Shown: positions 8,840 through 17,236, numbered from the stretch's first letter. The stretch is 53,413 bases of DNA from Promethearchaeota archaeon Loki_b32 (GCA_005223125.1 NJBH01000028.1:1-53413), one strand, 5' to 3'. The notes: a model not told the origin generated them from the sequence alone. Program-made: numbers and translations.

Positions 8840-9712
8840 ATGACTTTAAAAGAAAATATATGTGATATTCCATATAATAAAGCATTCTTCAAGACTAGTC
8901 ATAATTCATATATACATTCTATAAGGGAGCAATTAAATAAGGGAGTTAGAGGTCTTGAATATGATATACATGATGATAAAATACAAGAATTAGAAGATTT
9001 TGAAGTTTATCATTTACAAAACCATATTGATTCACTTCTTAATAAGGATGGTAACCCAAATAACCTTCTATTGACTAATTGGCTTAAATTATTAGATGAT
9101 TGGTCGGCTGAACAAAATAAAGACCATACACCCATCACACTCTTTATTGAGCTTAAAGATTCTATTATTGACTCAAATAATGAACCTGAAGAACTCTATG
9201 GGATCAAGAAACTTAATAAAATTATAGTAGATGCATTTCATTCGAAAACACTCTTCACTTTTAAAGATTTCAGAGAAAATAATTTTGATTGGCCAACAGT
9301 TAGGGAATTAAAAGGACGTATTATAATTGTTCTTGTAAGTTATTGGGGCGGATACTGGGCTGCCAGTGAGGGGGGTTTTAACTCTAGGCTCAAATATTTG
9401 AATAATTGCTTAGAAGGAATGGATGATGTCTGTTTTGTTTCTTGGGTACAAGAAGATCAAGGAGATAAAGCATCCTATCTTAAAGATAAAAGCCATTTTT
9501 GGAAATGTAGTCTTGAATTTAGCACTAAAAACTTTTCTCAAAACTCTGAATCCCAAAGAGTAACGCGGGCTGATTTTGATAAAATAGTATGGGGGATGCA
9601 CATAAAAACATATTATAAGAAAAATTATGAAAAAGGATATCGTTGTAATTTCCCTGCTACAGATGTGTGGGGGACAGAAAAATACGATTCATGTTTTCCT
9701 TGGTCAATTTAA
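8840..9712 (+). CDS. PI-PLC-like phosphodiesterase, X-domain type
   Basis: A 290-residue protein with the layout of the calcium-dependent phosphoinositide phospholipase C-like family. TSHNSY carries the first catalytic His (about residue 20). REQLNKGVRGLEYDIHDD holds the metal-binding acidic residues, VYHLQN the second His (about residue 58), and ITLFIELKDS the next strand. No signal peptide or membrane segment is visible, so it is predicted to be cytoplasmic. This is unlike bacterial secreted relatives. Archaeal lipids have ether chains and often inositol headgroups, so a phosphodiester of that kind is a plausible substrate, but this is inference. It overlaps the convergent hypD by three bases and interrupts the hyp genes. 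Confidence 0.65.
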   Translation: MTLKENICDIPYNKAFFKTSHNSYIHSIREQLNKGVRGLEYDIHDDKIQELEDFEVYHLQNHIDSLLNKDGNPNNLLLTNWLKLLDDWSAEQNKDHTPITLFIELKDSIIDSNNEPEELYGIKKLNKIIVDAFHSKTLFTFKDFRENNFDWPTVRELKGRIIIVLVSYWGGYWAASEGGFNSRLKYLNNCLEGMDDVCFVSWVQEDQGDKASYLKDKSHFWKCSLEFSTKNFSQNSESQRVTRADFDKIVWGMHIKTYYKKNYEKGYRCNFPATDVWGTEKYDSCFPWSI

Positions 9713-10812
9713 CTATTGTCATTACTGTGATATTTATAATAAATATTACACGTTCCTTCCATCGAAACCATACATGGACCAATTGGATTAATAGGAGTAC
9801 ATTCCTTTCTGAATAATTTACATTCATATGGATAAAGTTTCCCAACCATTATTAGGTGACATGAACATCCAGGAGGGATGTCTTGAGATTTTTCGATTTT
9901 TATATCAAATTTCTTATCGGCATCAAATTCTTGATGTTCTTCTTTAATTACTAATCCCCCATCGTACACTCTCCCAATGCCTCTCCATGGTGATGAAACA
10001 GACTCAAAAACGTCTTCTATTATTTTTTGAGCGATTATATTTCCTTCAGGCTTTACAACTCTAGAATATTCATTTATTGTATCAAACCTTTTGTCTCTTA
10101 ATTGCCTCAACAGCATTAAAATTGAGAGTAATACATCATTAGGTTCAAAACCAGATATCACATTAGGTATTTTGTATCCTTGAGCAAATATTTCATATGG
10201 TTTCAATCCAATTATTGTTGATACATGTCCGGGAGATATAAAACCATCAATTTTTAACTGAGATTGACTCATCAATAGCTCTAACGCAGCTGGTATTAAC
10301 TTATGAGCACAAATAACTGAGAAGTTAGAAGGAGGTCCAGATTGTAATTCATATCCGATCAACGGCACAGTGGTTTCAAACCCTATAGCAAAAAATATTA
10401 CTTCTTTATTTGGATTTTCTTTAGCAATTTTAATAGCATCATTAGGTCCATAGACAATACGAATATCAGCCCCTTTGGCTTTCAACTCAGCTAAAGAAAT
10501 ACTAGTAGCTGGAACTCGGATCATGTCCCCAAAAGTTGTTATTATCGTGTCATCTCGTCTTCCTAGCTCAACTGCTTTATCAATATCTGCTGCAGGACAT
10601 ATACATACTGGACATCCCGGCCCCGATAATATTTCGATTTCTTTAGGTAATAAAGTTCTTAATCCATATTTAGAAATTGTATGTTCATGAGTCCCACAAA
10701 CATGCATAAATTTAATTGGTTTACCTATTTCATTAATAGTTTTATGTATTGCCTTAATAATTTTATCTGTAAATTCTTTACTCCTTAAAATCTTTATACC
10801 GGGGATGTCCAT
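9709..10812 (-). CDS. hypD: Hydrogenase maturation Fe-S protein HypD
   Basis: HypD works with HypC as the scaffold on which iron receives its CN and CO ligands. The diagnostic residues are all present: MHVCGTHEHTI (about residues 37-47), SGPGCPVCICP (63-73), GFETTVP, and the C-terminal 4Fe-4S cysteines in PGCSCHL, CKLFRKEC and GPCMVSMEGTC. Length, 367 residues, is normal. The ATG at 10812 gives the expected N-terminus. The gene is divergent from the nucleotidyltransferase at 10951, leaving a 138-base AT-rich promoter region between them. Confidence 0.96.
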   Translation of the reverse strand: MDIPGIKILRSKEFTDKIIKAIHKTINEIGKPIKFMHVCGTHEHTISKYGLRTLLPKEIEILSGPGCPVCICPAADIDKAVELGRRDDTIITTFGDMIRVPATSISLAELKAKGADIRIVYGPNDAIKIAKENPNKEVIFFAIGFETTVPLIGYELQSGPPSNFSVICAHKLIPAALELLMSQSQLKIDGFISPGHVSTIIGLKPYEIFAQGYKIPNVISGFEPNDVLLSILMLLRQLRDKRFDTINEYSRVVKPEGNIIAQKIIEDVFESVSSPWRGIGRVYDGGLVIKEEHQEFDADKKFDIKIEKSQDIPPGCSCHLIMVGKLYPYECKLFRKECTPINPIGPCMVSMEGTCNIYYKYHSNDNS

Positions 10813-10950
10813 CTTAATCGATTCAAATTTTAAATTTTAATTTAAACCAATAAATATAATTATTCAAAATTATATTATTTAATTAAATCTACTTTAGAAA
10901 TATTAAGAAACAATAAAAATTATCCTAATATTAAAAATAATTTCATAGCT

Positions 10951-11250
10951 ATGAGTAATAATCAAAGTTTGACAGAAGATATTCGTAAAAAGATTATTGA
11001 AATCCTTAAGAAACATAGAGCAAAAAAAATATCCATTTTTGGATCTTATATTAGAGGGGATGCTACACCAGAAAGTGATTTGGATGTAATAGTTGAATTT
11101 AATGAACCAAAAGGACTTATTAAATTTGTTGGCATAGAAAATGAATTATCAGAGATATTAGGAATAAAAGTAGATCTATTAACTGAGAGTGCGATAAGCT
11201 TATATCTTATTAACGATATTAAAAAAGAAGCTATTGTGATATATGGATGA
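10951..11250 (+). CDS. MNT-family nucleotidyltransferase (antitoxin-type)
   Basis: A 99-residue minimal nucleotidyltransferase. The signature is IFGSYIRGDATPESDLDVIV (residues 32-51): the G-S-x10-D-x-D pattern that holds the catalytic metal. Such proteins pair with HEPN (HepT) partners and, in characterised MntA-HepT modules, AMPylate the toxin. The stop overlaps the ATG of a short HepT-like frame (ATGA at 11247-11250), which supports translational coupling. The partner is truncated, so the module may be inactive as a toxin system. Confidence 0.85.
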   Translation: MSNNQSLTEDIRKKIIEILKKHRAKKISIFGSYIRGDATPESDLDVIVEFNEPKGLIKFVGIENELSEILGIKVDLLTESAISLYLINDIKKEAIVIYG

Positions 11251-11402
11251 AAAAAGATAACCTCTTTTTAAGTCATATACTTGATTCCTGTATACATATC
11301 ATAGAATTTACAAAGGATATAGCTAAGAAAGACATATCTATTCTTAAAATAGATATTGAGAAAATATTAAATAAAAAAGATAAGGATGGATACGATGATT
11401 AA
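11247..11402 (+). CDS. Truncated HepT/DUF86-like HEPN protein
   Basis: A 51-codon frame begins inside the stop of the nucleotidyltransferase gene (ATGA overlap). It starts MKKDNLFLSHILDSC and continues IIEFTKDI, matching the first helix of HepT/DUF86 proteins. It then runs KKDISILKIDIEKIL to a stop at 11400, overlapping the convergent hypE end. Full HepT proteins are about 110-140 residues, and their RNase motif (R-x4-6-H) lies in the missing C-terminal half. It is therefore a degraded toxin, or a retained N-terminal helix that still binds the partner. Confidence 0.6.
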   Translation: MKKDNLFLSHILDSCIHIIEFTKDIAKKDISILKIDIEKILNKKDKDGYDD

Positions 11403-12451
11403 CAAATACGAGGTATGGGTTCCCCTAAAGGCATATCTATAAATCGAGTTCCTCCTACAATTGTTTTTAAGAACACTCTTTGAGGATTTTGTACTTTTAC
11501 CTCCCCAATTATTTCAGCATCTTTTCCAATCTCAGTTGACTTGATTTTTTTTAATATTTTTACAGAATGCTCTGGATCAACTGCCAAGAGAGCTCTCCCT
11601 TCACTTGCTATATTGTACGGATCTAATCCTAGCATATCACATATAGCTGTGACTGGTTTTTTAAGAGGGACTTTAACTTCATCAATCCAAATACTTATGT
11701 TAGATTTTATTGCCCAATTATTTAAGGCAGCTGCAATTCCTCCACGTGTTGGATCCTTCATCGCATGAATATAATTATTACTAATATCTAACTTCAATGC
11801 ATCATAAATTTCTAGTAAAAGTGAAATATCTGATATTAAATCAGTAGATATATTTAATCCTTCTCGTGAAGCCATTAATGCGGTTCCATGATCTCCAATA
11901 CTTCCAGTTAGGATAATAAGATCTCCAGTTCTAATGTTGTTGTCCAAAATCTTTATGTCTTTATCTTTAATTCCAATACCTGTTGTTGCAATAATCATTT
12001 CATTTAAAGTTCCTCTCGGCATTACTTTAGTATCCCCTGCAATTATTGCAATATTCGCTTTATGTGCCATGGTATTCATTGAGATAACAATTTTCTCCAG
12101 TTTTTTGAATTCAAAACCCTCTTCTATGATCATCATAGATGTTAAAGCTAATGGTTCTGCACCCATCATTATTAGATCATTTACTGTCCCACATATGCTT
12201 AAAGTTCCTAAATCTCCTCCAGGAAAGAACAGAGGATAAACGGTATGTCCATCTCCAGTTACAACAATTTCTTTATCATAATCTTCCAAAGGAATTGTGG
12301 CCCCATCGTCTAATTCCTCAACACCAATACCATTATTGACATTTTTAAAAGGAATATTTTTCGTGATAAATTTAATTAATTCTTCTTGTAAAACCCCACC
12401 TGCTCCATGTGCTAGGCGTATAACTTCTGAACTCTCTTTTTTTCCGCTCAT
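11399..12451 (-). CDS. hypE: Hydrogenase maturation protein HypE
   Basis: HypE dehydrates the thiocarbamate on its C-terminal cysteine to thiocyanate, the source of the cyanide ligands. Diagnostic features are LAHGAGGVLQEELI (residues 13-26), VVTGDGHTVYPLFFPGGD, GTVNDLIMMGA, and the terminal PRIC, whose Cys carries the carbamoyl group. The PRIC end and lack of a catalytic Cys or Sec near the N-terminus separate it from its paralogue SelD. At 350 residues it is of normal length. It is convergent with the truncated HepT frame. Confidence 0.96.
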   Translation of the reverse strand: MSGKKESSEVIRLAHGAGGVLQEELIKFITKNIPFKNVNNGIGVEELDDGATIPLEDYDKEIVVTGDGHTVYPLFFPGGDLGTLSICGTVNDLIMMGAEPLALTSMMIIEEGFEFKKLEKIVISMNTMAHKANIAIIAGDTKVMPRGTLNEMIIATTGIGIKDKDIKILDNNIRTGDLIILTGSIGDHGTALMASREGLNISTDLISDISLLLEIYDALKLDISNNYIHAMKDPTRGGIAAALNNWAIKSNISIWIDEVKVPLKKPVTAICDMLGLDPYNIASEGRALLAVDPEHSVKILKKIKSTEIGKDAEIIGEVKVQNPQRVFLKTIVGGTRFIDMPLGEPIPRIC

Positions 12452-12606
12452 AATAAAAAAAAAGAAGGGAAAATTAAAAGAATTTAGGTTATAAAAGAAT
12501 AATTAAAATTGTACTTTTGAATAATAATTTTCAAATTTAGATTAGTATCTATTCAATAAAAAGAAATTAAAAAAAATAAAGTATTTGAATGATTTAATCT
12601 CGTTAA

Positions 12607-12899
12607 TTACATATTTATGATAGCATCATTTTCAAAAATAAGATCGACGATTTCTTCTGTAGTAACTAATTTAATTTTATCAGAGATGAAATTGGTTAAT
12701 CCTCTTAAATCTATATGCTCTTTACATGCAGCTACGCTTTTCATTTGATTAATTGCCTGTGAAACTGCTTTATTTGATTTATTCGCGAAATATACAGCAT
12801 TTTGGAGAAAAAGAATTGTTACATCATCTTTGTCAGTATGTTCCATAGCAATTCTGCTTGGTATGGTCCATTGAAAAAAAGGATTCCAAGGCGTCCCAT
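12607..12899 (-). pseudogene. DsrE-family protein with apparent frameshift
   Basis: An intact 79-residue frame starts at 12846 (MEHTDKDDVTILFLQNAVYF). In a different frame directly upstream, from an ATG at 12899, the DNA reads MGRLGILFFNGPYQAE. That is the first strand and loop of DsrE/DsrF-type sulfur-relay proteins. A ribosome-site-like GGAGATGAT precedes that ATG, which lies 24 bases after the yedE stop. The two pieces join into one ordinary DsrE-like protein if one base is gained or two lost near 12852-12858. It is either a true frameshift, an assembly error, or a shortened protein using the internal ATG. The only cysteine, in AACKEHID, may be the sulfur or selenium carrier. Predicted third gene of the tusA-yedE group. 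Confidence 0.6.
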
Positions 12900-12922
12900 A
12901 CTTTCCTTATCATCTCCAGAAT

Positions 12923-13957
12923 TTATTCTTGTTTCCACATAAATAGAAGATAAGCTACTATCCAACATCCCATCACTATAAAAGCGCCTGTGATGATACT
13001 GTGTAATGAAAGTTGTGGGATACCGCTTAAGATATTCGTTACATTACATCCCATTGCTGTTACGGCACCAAATCCCATCAGGCCTCCACCAATAAATTGT
13101 TTGAATAATGTGAATCCATCTTTAGGAACTCTGAACTTAAATTCTCCAGCGATATAAGCACTAACAAAAGATCCAATGATTATACCAAAAATTATAAAAC
13201 CAGCCCACATAACAGAATCTGTAGTTGTAATCCACAAGTGAATATCCATCCAACCACCTGGGATACAAATAACTCCATTACTGGCAACATATCCAGCGGT
13301 TAAAATTAAGCCAATAAGGATCCCAGTAACCCACCAAGGATATCCCTTTTTGAATGTCGCTTCTTTAAAATTTCCAAATTTTATCAAAGAATCATTTAGT
13401 TCTCTTTTTTTCTTAATTGCGGGCCATCCCCAGAAGAAGAACATCAGTACAATTCCTATTATACCCACTATGAGCATAAAAACTGGTGTTAATGTGGTGT
13501 CAAATTCCCCGAAAAGTGTAAGTTTTGTTCCAACTGTTAAGTCTTGTAAGTTGTTCTTAGCATTTACTATGGGTCCCATAGCTGTCATTATTGCGCCTAT
13601 TGTTAATCCAACAGCAGCTATAAATGATCCCATCATTCCTTCTCCTACTCTATATGTCGTTCCACTCGCGCATCCTGCTGCAAGTACCATTCCAATTCCA
13701 AAAATTAAGCCACCAACAATTGCAGCTATTGGTTTTAAGGGGTTTGGATTTAAATCGATTACTCCACCAAAAGCAAATATGGCAAGACCAACCATTAGAA
13801 CGGCAAGTGAAATTGTTACTGCTTTTGCTAGTCTATATTCTTTTAAGAAAATAATATCTCTGAATGCAGAATTCATGCAGAATCTTCCACGTTGTAAAAT
13901 AAAACCAAAAATGGCTCCAATTATGAGCCCTGCTACCAATGAGTACCAAAATTCCAT
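12923..13957 (-). CDS. YeeE/YedE-family membrane transporter
   Basis: A 344-residue polytopic protein with about eight to ten hydrophobic helices. Conserved cysteines sit in the family motifs: QRGRFCMNSAF (about residues 23-33), AAGCASGTTYR (about 92-102), and GAVTAMGCNVTNILSG near the C-terminus. Members move thiosulfate or, by genomic association, selenium compounds into the cell. Here it lies between tusA and a DsrE-like gene on one strand, next to a selenoprotein hydrogenase operon, so selenium supply is the favoured role. A ribosome site (GGTGA) precedes the ATG at 13957. Confidence 0.85.
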   Translation of the reverse strand: MEFWYSLVAGLIIGAIFGFILQRGRFCMNSAFRDIIFLKEYRLAKAVTISLAVLMVGLAIFAFGGVIDLNPNPLKPIAAIVGGLIFGIGMVLAAGCASGTTYRVGEGMMGSFIAAVGLTIGAIMTAMGPIVNAKNNLQDLTVGTKLTLFGEFDTTLTPVFMLIVGIIGIVLMFFFWGWPAIKKKRELNDSLIKFGNFKEATFKKGYPWWVTGILIGLILTAGYVASNGVICIPGGWMDIHLWITTTDSVMWAGFIIFGIIIGSFVSAYIAGEFKFRVPKDGFTLFKQFIGGGLMGFGAVTAMGCNVTNILSGIPQLSLHSIITGAFIVMGCWIVAYLLFMWKQE

Positions 13958-13969
13958 TTTATTTTCACC

Positions 13970-14203
13970 TTATTTTATTTGGACGAGAATCTTCCAAGAA
14001 GAATCTCCGGTTTTTTCTACAGATAGCACTTCATGCCCCATAGATTTCATTGTCTCTGGAATTCTTTCAGCTGAAAGAGGATAATCAATCAAAATCTCAA
14101 GTACATCTCCAGAATTCATTTTTTTAACAATTCTCTTACTTTTTACATCTGGATAAGGACAAACATCGCCCGTGCAATCCAGTGTATCTGTAATATCTAC
14201 CAT
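13970..14203 (-). CDS. TusA/SirA-like (YedF-type) sulfur or selenium carrier
   Basis: A small carrier with the TusA-fold signature CTGDVCPYPDVKSKR; the CPxP cysteine binds persulfide or possibly selenium. The likely start is the ATG at 14203 (MVDITDTLDCTG). A longer frame from 14254 adds 17 lysine-rich residues not typical of the family. It is the first gene of a minus-strand group, 12 bases before yedE, and is transcribed divergently from the hydrogenase operon. TusA-YedE pairs are recurrent, and the version found with SelD has been proposed to handle selenium. Confidence 0.85.
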   Translation of the reverse strand: MVDITDTLDCTGDVCPYPDVKSKRIVKKMNSGDVLEILIDYPLSAERIPETMKSMGHEVLSVEKTGDSSWKILVQIK

Positions 14204-14392
14204 TTCAATCCAACTTTTTTTATTGTTTTTTATATATGACTTCTGAATAATCATTCAATAAAAGAACGATAATACTCATTGGATTTTAGAATATTTAAAA
14301 TTATTATATTTAAAAGTAAAATGAATCAGAAGTTTTTAATAAAGTTATGAATAACTTATTTCAACTAATTTTTTTTATTACAAATTAGCTAA

Positions 14393-14400
14393 TTTAAATA
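14393..14400 (+). promoter_or_regulatory. Candidate TATA box of the hydrogenase operon
   Basis: TTTAAATA lies 32 bases before the mvhG ATG in the 177-base gap between divergent tusA and mvhG. The spacing would give a short leader of roughly ten bases. The whole gap is AT-rich, so this is only the best-placed candidate. Confidence 0.3.
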
Positions 14401-14431
14401 AATAAAAAAAAACAACAAAAATTGATATAAA

Positions 14432-15745
14432 ATGGCAGTAAAAGTAGCTTTTATGCAACTTTCCGATTGTTGGGGCTGTCATCAATCCTTATTAAATAAT
14501 CACTTAGGATTGTTGCCAGTTCTTCCAGCACTCGAAATAGTTTACTGGCCAGCAGTAGTAGACTTTAAACATGATTCATTGAAAGCAAGAGAAAATGGTT
14601 CAGTATTAGTCGGATTCATTGAAGGATCAATTAGAACTAACGAAGATTATGAAAACGTAAAATTAATGAGAGACAAATGTGCTTTGATTATTGCTTTTGG
14701 TAGTTGTTCATGCTATGGAAATGTACATGGCCTTGCTAACCAATGGAATAAAGACGACTTAGTAAGAAGAAAATTCTCTGAAGTAGAAAGTATAGCGGAT
14801 GGTAGTGGTGGTGAACCAACAGAACATACACCGGGTTTTAGAGATAAAATCGTCCCGGTAGATGAAGTAGTTAACGTAGATGCGTATATTGCAGGATGTC
14901 CTCCAAAACCAGAAGGTATTGTCTCTGCGATAGCATTTCTGTTAGGACAAAAACCTTTTCCTATGAATGATCTAGCATTTTGTAATGATTGCAGTATTAA
15001 GGATAATTGTCTATTAGATACAGGAAAACTATGTTTTGGTCCAATTACTAGTATTGGTTGTAGTTTAAAATGTACTAGTAATGGAAACCCATGTGTTGGT
15101 TGCTTTGGTCCAGCAAAGACAGTGGATTCACGAGCAGAGAAATTAATCGGAATGACAAAAAGTCTTGCATCAATTAGTTCAGGGGATAAAAAGAATTTGT
15201 ATGAATTCTTAACACTATTCCTAAATATTCCATTGATGGCGGGATTTGATTTAGCTGGAGATATATTAAAGCAAGTTAAGAAATATGGAAGCCCTAGTAC
15301 CCCTTTAGCAAATCTACCTCCTACAACAGAGGAAATTGCAGGTGGTTTAATGGCTTTCTTAAGAGATAATCCAGATTTCACTGAAATTTCAAATGTCTGT
15401 GATACATGTCCTAGAATTATAGGAAGCAAGTCTACGATGACAAGAGTTAAAAGAGATTATGAAGGACTTCCTAATATGGAAGATTGCCTTATTGAACAAG
15501 GATATATCTGTATGGGACCTGTCACTAAAGCTGGCTGTGGTGGTTTATGTATAACGGTTAATACTCCATGTAGTGGCTGTTATGGTCAAACTAAATGGGG
15601 TGTTAATCAAGCAGAGAGATTTGCAGATACAGTGTTAAAACAGTTTAATGTGAGCTTATCGAAGGATGATCTACTTGCTCAAGTTAAAGATCCTATTGGT
15701 ACTTTTGAAAAATTCACATTAGCATCAAGAAAAGGAGGCGTATAA
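14432..15745 (+). CDS. mvhG: [NiFe] hydrogenase small subunit MvhG-like, extended
   Basis: Electron-transfer subunit of a group 3c (F420-non-reducing) hydrogenase. The N-terminal half binds the proximal cluster through CWGC (residues 14-17), GSCSCYGN and GCPPKPEG. A cysteine-rich segment follows (CNDC to PCVGCFGP, about 187-230) that holds the other clusters. The protein is 437 residues rather than about 300. The extra C-terminal part (about 330-405) repeats the cysteine segment: CDTCPR, then YICMGPVTKAGCGGLC, then PCSGCYG. This predicts two additional Fe-S clusters. It is the first gene of the operon, four bases before mvhA. Confidence 0.92.
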   Translation: MAVKVAFMQLSDCWGCHQSLLNNHLGLLPVLPALEIVYWPAVVDFKHDSLKARENGSVLVGFIEGSIRTNEDYENVKLMRDKCALIIAFGSCSCYGNVHGLANQWNKDDLVRRKFSEVESIADGSGGEPTEHTPGFRDKIVPVDEVVNVDAYIAGCPPKPEGIVSAIAFLLGQKPFPMNDLAFCNDCSIKDNCLLDTGKLCFGPITSIGCSLKCTSNGNPCVGCFGPAKTVDSRAEKLIGMTKSLASISSGDKKNLYEFLTLFLNIPLMAGFDLAGDILKQVKKYGSPSTPLANLPPTTEEIAGGLMAFLRDNPDFTEISNVCDTCPRIIGSKSTMTRVKRDYEGLPNMEDCLIEQGYICMGPVTKAGCGGLCITVNTPCSGCYGQTKWGVNQAERFADTVLKQFNVSLSKDDLLAQVKDPIGTFEKFTLASRKGGV

Positions 15746-15749
15746 AAAA

Positions 15750-17054
15750 ATGGTAAAAGTAATAGAAGTAGAGCCTGTTACTCGATTAGAGGGGCATGGA
15801 GGTTTAAGAGTAGTTTTAGATGATGATGGTAAGGTACAAGATGTTCAGTTTAATATCACTTCAACGAGATTTTTTGAAAAATTTCTTGAAGGTCGTTACT
15901 GCGAGCATATTCCAAGAATAACACCTAGAATTTGTGGTATCTGTCCAATTCCTCATCATTTAACACCAACTAAAGCAGTAGAAGATGCTTGGGGTGTCAA
16001 AATTCCTCCTGCTGCATATAAATTGCGTCAATTGTTGCAAAACGCAAAACAATATTCATCACATACATTACATTTCTATGCACTTGCAGCTCCTGATTTC
16101 TTATTAGGACCTTTTGCAGATCCTGCGCTAAGGAACGTAGTACATGTTATTAATAAAATGCCAGATGTAGGTAAAATGGCTTTAAAAATGATGGATTTTG
16201 GTCAAAAATTATGTGCTGCAATTGGAGGTAAATCTGTGCATCCTATCAGTGCTATAGTCGGGGGAATGAAAAAGCCTTTAGATGAAGATGTCCGAGATAA
16301 ATTCTTGAAGCAAATTGAGGATCAAGTTGAATGGGCTAAAAAAACTGTAGATATAGGATTAAAAGTTGTCGAAGATTATTGGGATGTTGTAGCTAATGTA
16401 GGTGTTGTCCCTACTTATTACGTTGGAATGACAAAGAATGGTATCCATGATATTTATGATGGAGATATTCGTATTGTTTCTCCTGACGGAGAAAAATTTG
16501 ATTATCCACCTCAAAAATATTTAGATGCTTTAGGTGAACATATACCGGAACATTCTTATGCAACTCACATGTATTATAAACCAGCAGGGTACCCTGAAGG
16601 TATTTATCGAGCGAATACATTAGCAATGACCAACTGTGCTGATAAAATGGCGACTCCCTTAGCTGATGAAGCATTGCAAGCAATGAGAGCAAAAATTGGA
16701 AACATATCTCATCATACATTCGCGTATCACTGGGCTCGATTAATTGAATTAGTTGAGTCAATTGAAGTTATTGCAACACTTCTTCAAGATGATGATGTGG
16801 TTAATACTGATTGTAAAACATTAGATGTGCAACCAAGAGAAGGAGATGGAGTCGGTATCACTGAAGCTCCTAGAGGATTACTCTTATATCATATATGGTC
16901 TGATGCTGAGGGTATTTGTAAGAAAGCAAACCTCTTAGTTGCGACTAACCATAATATCGCAGGGATTGAGAAGACACTAATGCATGTTGCTAAACAAGTA
17001 TTTGAAGACAAAGCGTTAGAAGGACTTAAATTACCAGATCCATGGATAAAATAA
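15750..17054 (+). CDS. mvhA: [NiFe] hydrogenase large subunit, N-terminal part
   Basis: Holds half of the hydrogen-activating nickel-iron site. The N-terminal motif L1 is present as RICGICPIPHH (about residues 61-71), after EPVTRLEGHGG. The usual C-terminal motif (D-P-C-x2-C-x2-H) is absent: the protein ends LPDPWIK at 434 residues. That motif is encoded separately by the tiny downstream vhuU gene, as in the split VhuA/VhuU enzyme of Methanococcus. AGCGGAGG-like spacing is not needed here, since mvhG and mvhA are only four bases apart with AAAGGAGG before the ATG. No C-terminal processing of this chain is expected. Confidence 0.93.
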   Translation: MVKVIEVEPVTRLEGHGGLRVVLDDDGKVQDVQFNITSTRFFEKFLEGRYCEHIPRITPRICGICPIPHHLTPTKAVEDAWGVKIPPAAYKLRQLLQNAKQYSSHTLHFYALAAPDFLLGPFADPALRNVVHVINKMPDVGKMALKMMDFGQKLCAAIGGKSVHPISAIVGGMKKPLDEDVRDKFLKQIEDQVEWAKKTVDIGLKVVEDYWDVVANVGVVPTYYVGMTKNGIHDIYDGDIRIVSPDGEKFDYPPQKYLDALGEHIPEHSYATHMYYKPAGYPEGIYRANTLAMTNCADKMATPLADEALQAMRAKIGNISHHTFAYHWARLIELVESIEVIATLLQDDDVVNTDCKTLDVQPREGDGVGITEAPRGLLLYHIWSDAEGICKKANLLVATNHNIAGIEKTLMHVAKQVFEDKALEGLKLPDPWIK

Positions 17055-17086
17055 ACTAAATCAAAATTTAGAGTGTGAACAAAAAA

Positions 17087-17236
17087 ATGAGTGATATACC
17101 AGAAGGAGTAGTAAACATCTTAGAAATGATAGTCCGTTGTTTTGACTGTTGACTATCGTGTGCCGCTCACATCACAGTAGTTGATGAGGATGGTAAAGAA
17201 ATTTACTCTCGTGAGATGAACGTTGGTTTAGGATGA
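17087..17236 (+). CDS. vhuU: Selenocysteine subunit VhuU (UGA at 17150 read as Sec)
   Basis: A very short gene completing the nickel site. From ATG 17087 it reads MSDIPEGVVNILEM, then IVRCFDC-Sec-LSCAAH, then ITVVDEDGKEIYSREMNVGLG. TGA at 17150-17152 falls exactly where hydrogenases have the first Cys of motif L2, which is selenocysteine in NiFeSe enzymes. The His ending the motif is where the maturation protease normally cuts; the 21 following residues fit a removable tail. A second in-frame TGA at 17234-17236 may be the stop, or a second Sec followed by NIQ and TAA at 17248. The motif is D-C-U instead of D-P-U/C. It lies 32 bases after mvhA and before hdrC. No standard gene call will find it. 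Confidence 0.85.

Noticed and set aside
11399-12451. SelD (selenophosphate synthetase) instead of HypE
   Set aside because: The protein ends PRIC and has no catalytic Cys or Sec near the N-terminus, so it is HypE despite the selenium context.
13350-14084. Long plus-strand frame opposite yedE and tusA
   Set aside because: It mirrors the hydrophobic codons of yedE on the other strand and has no protein-like features of its own.
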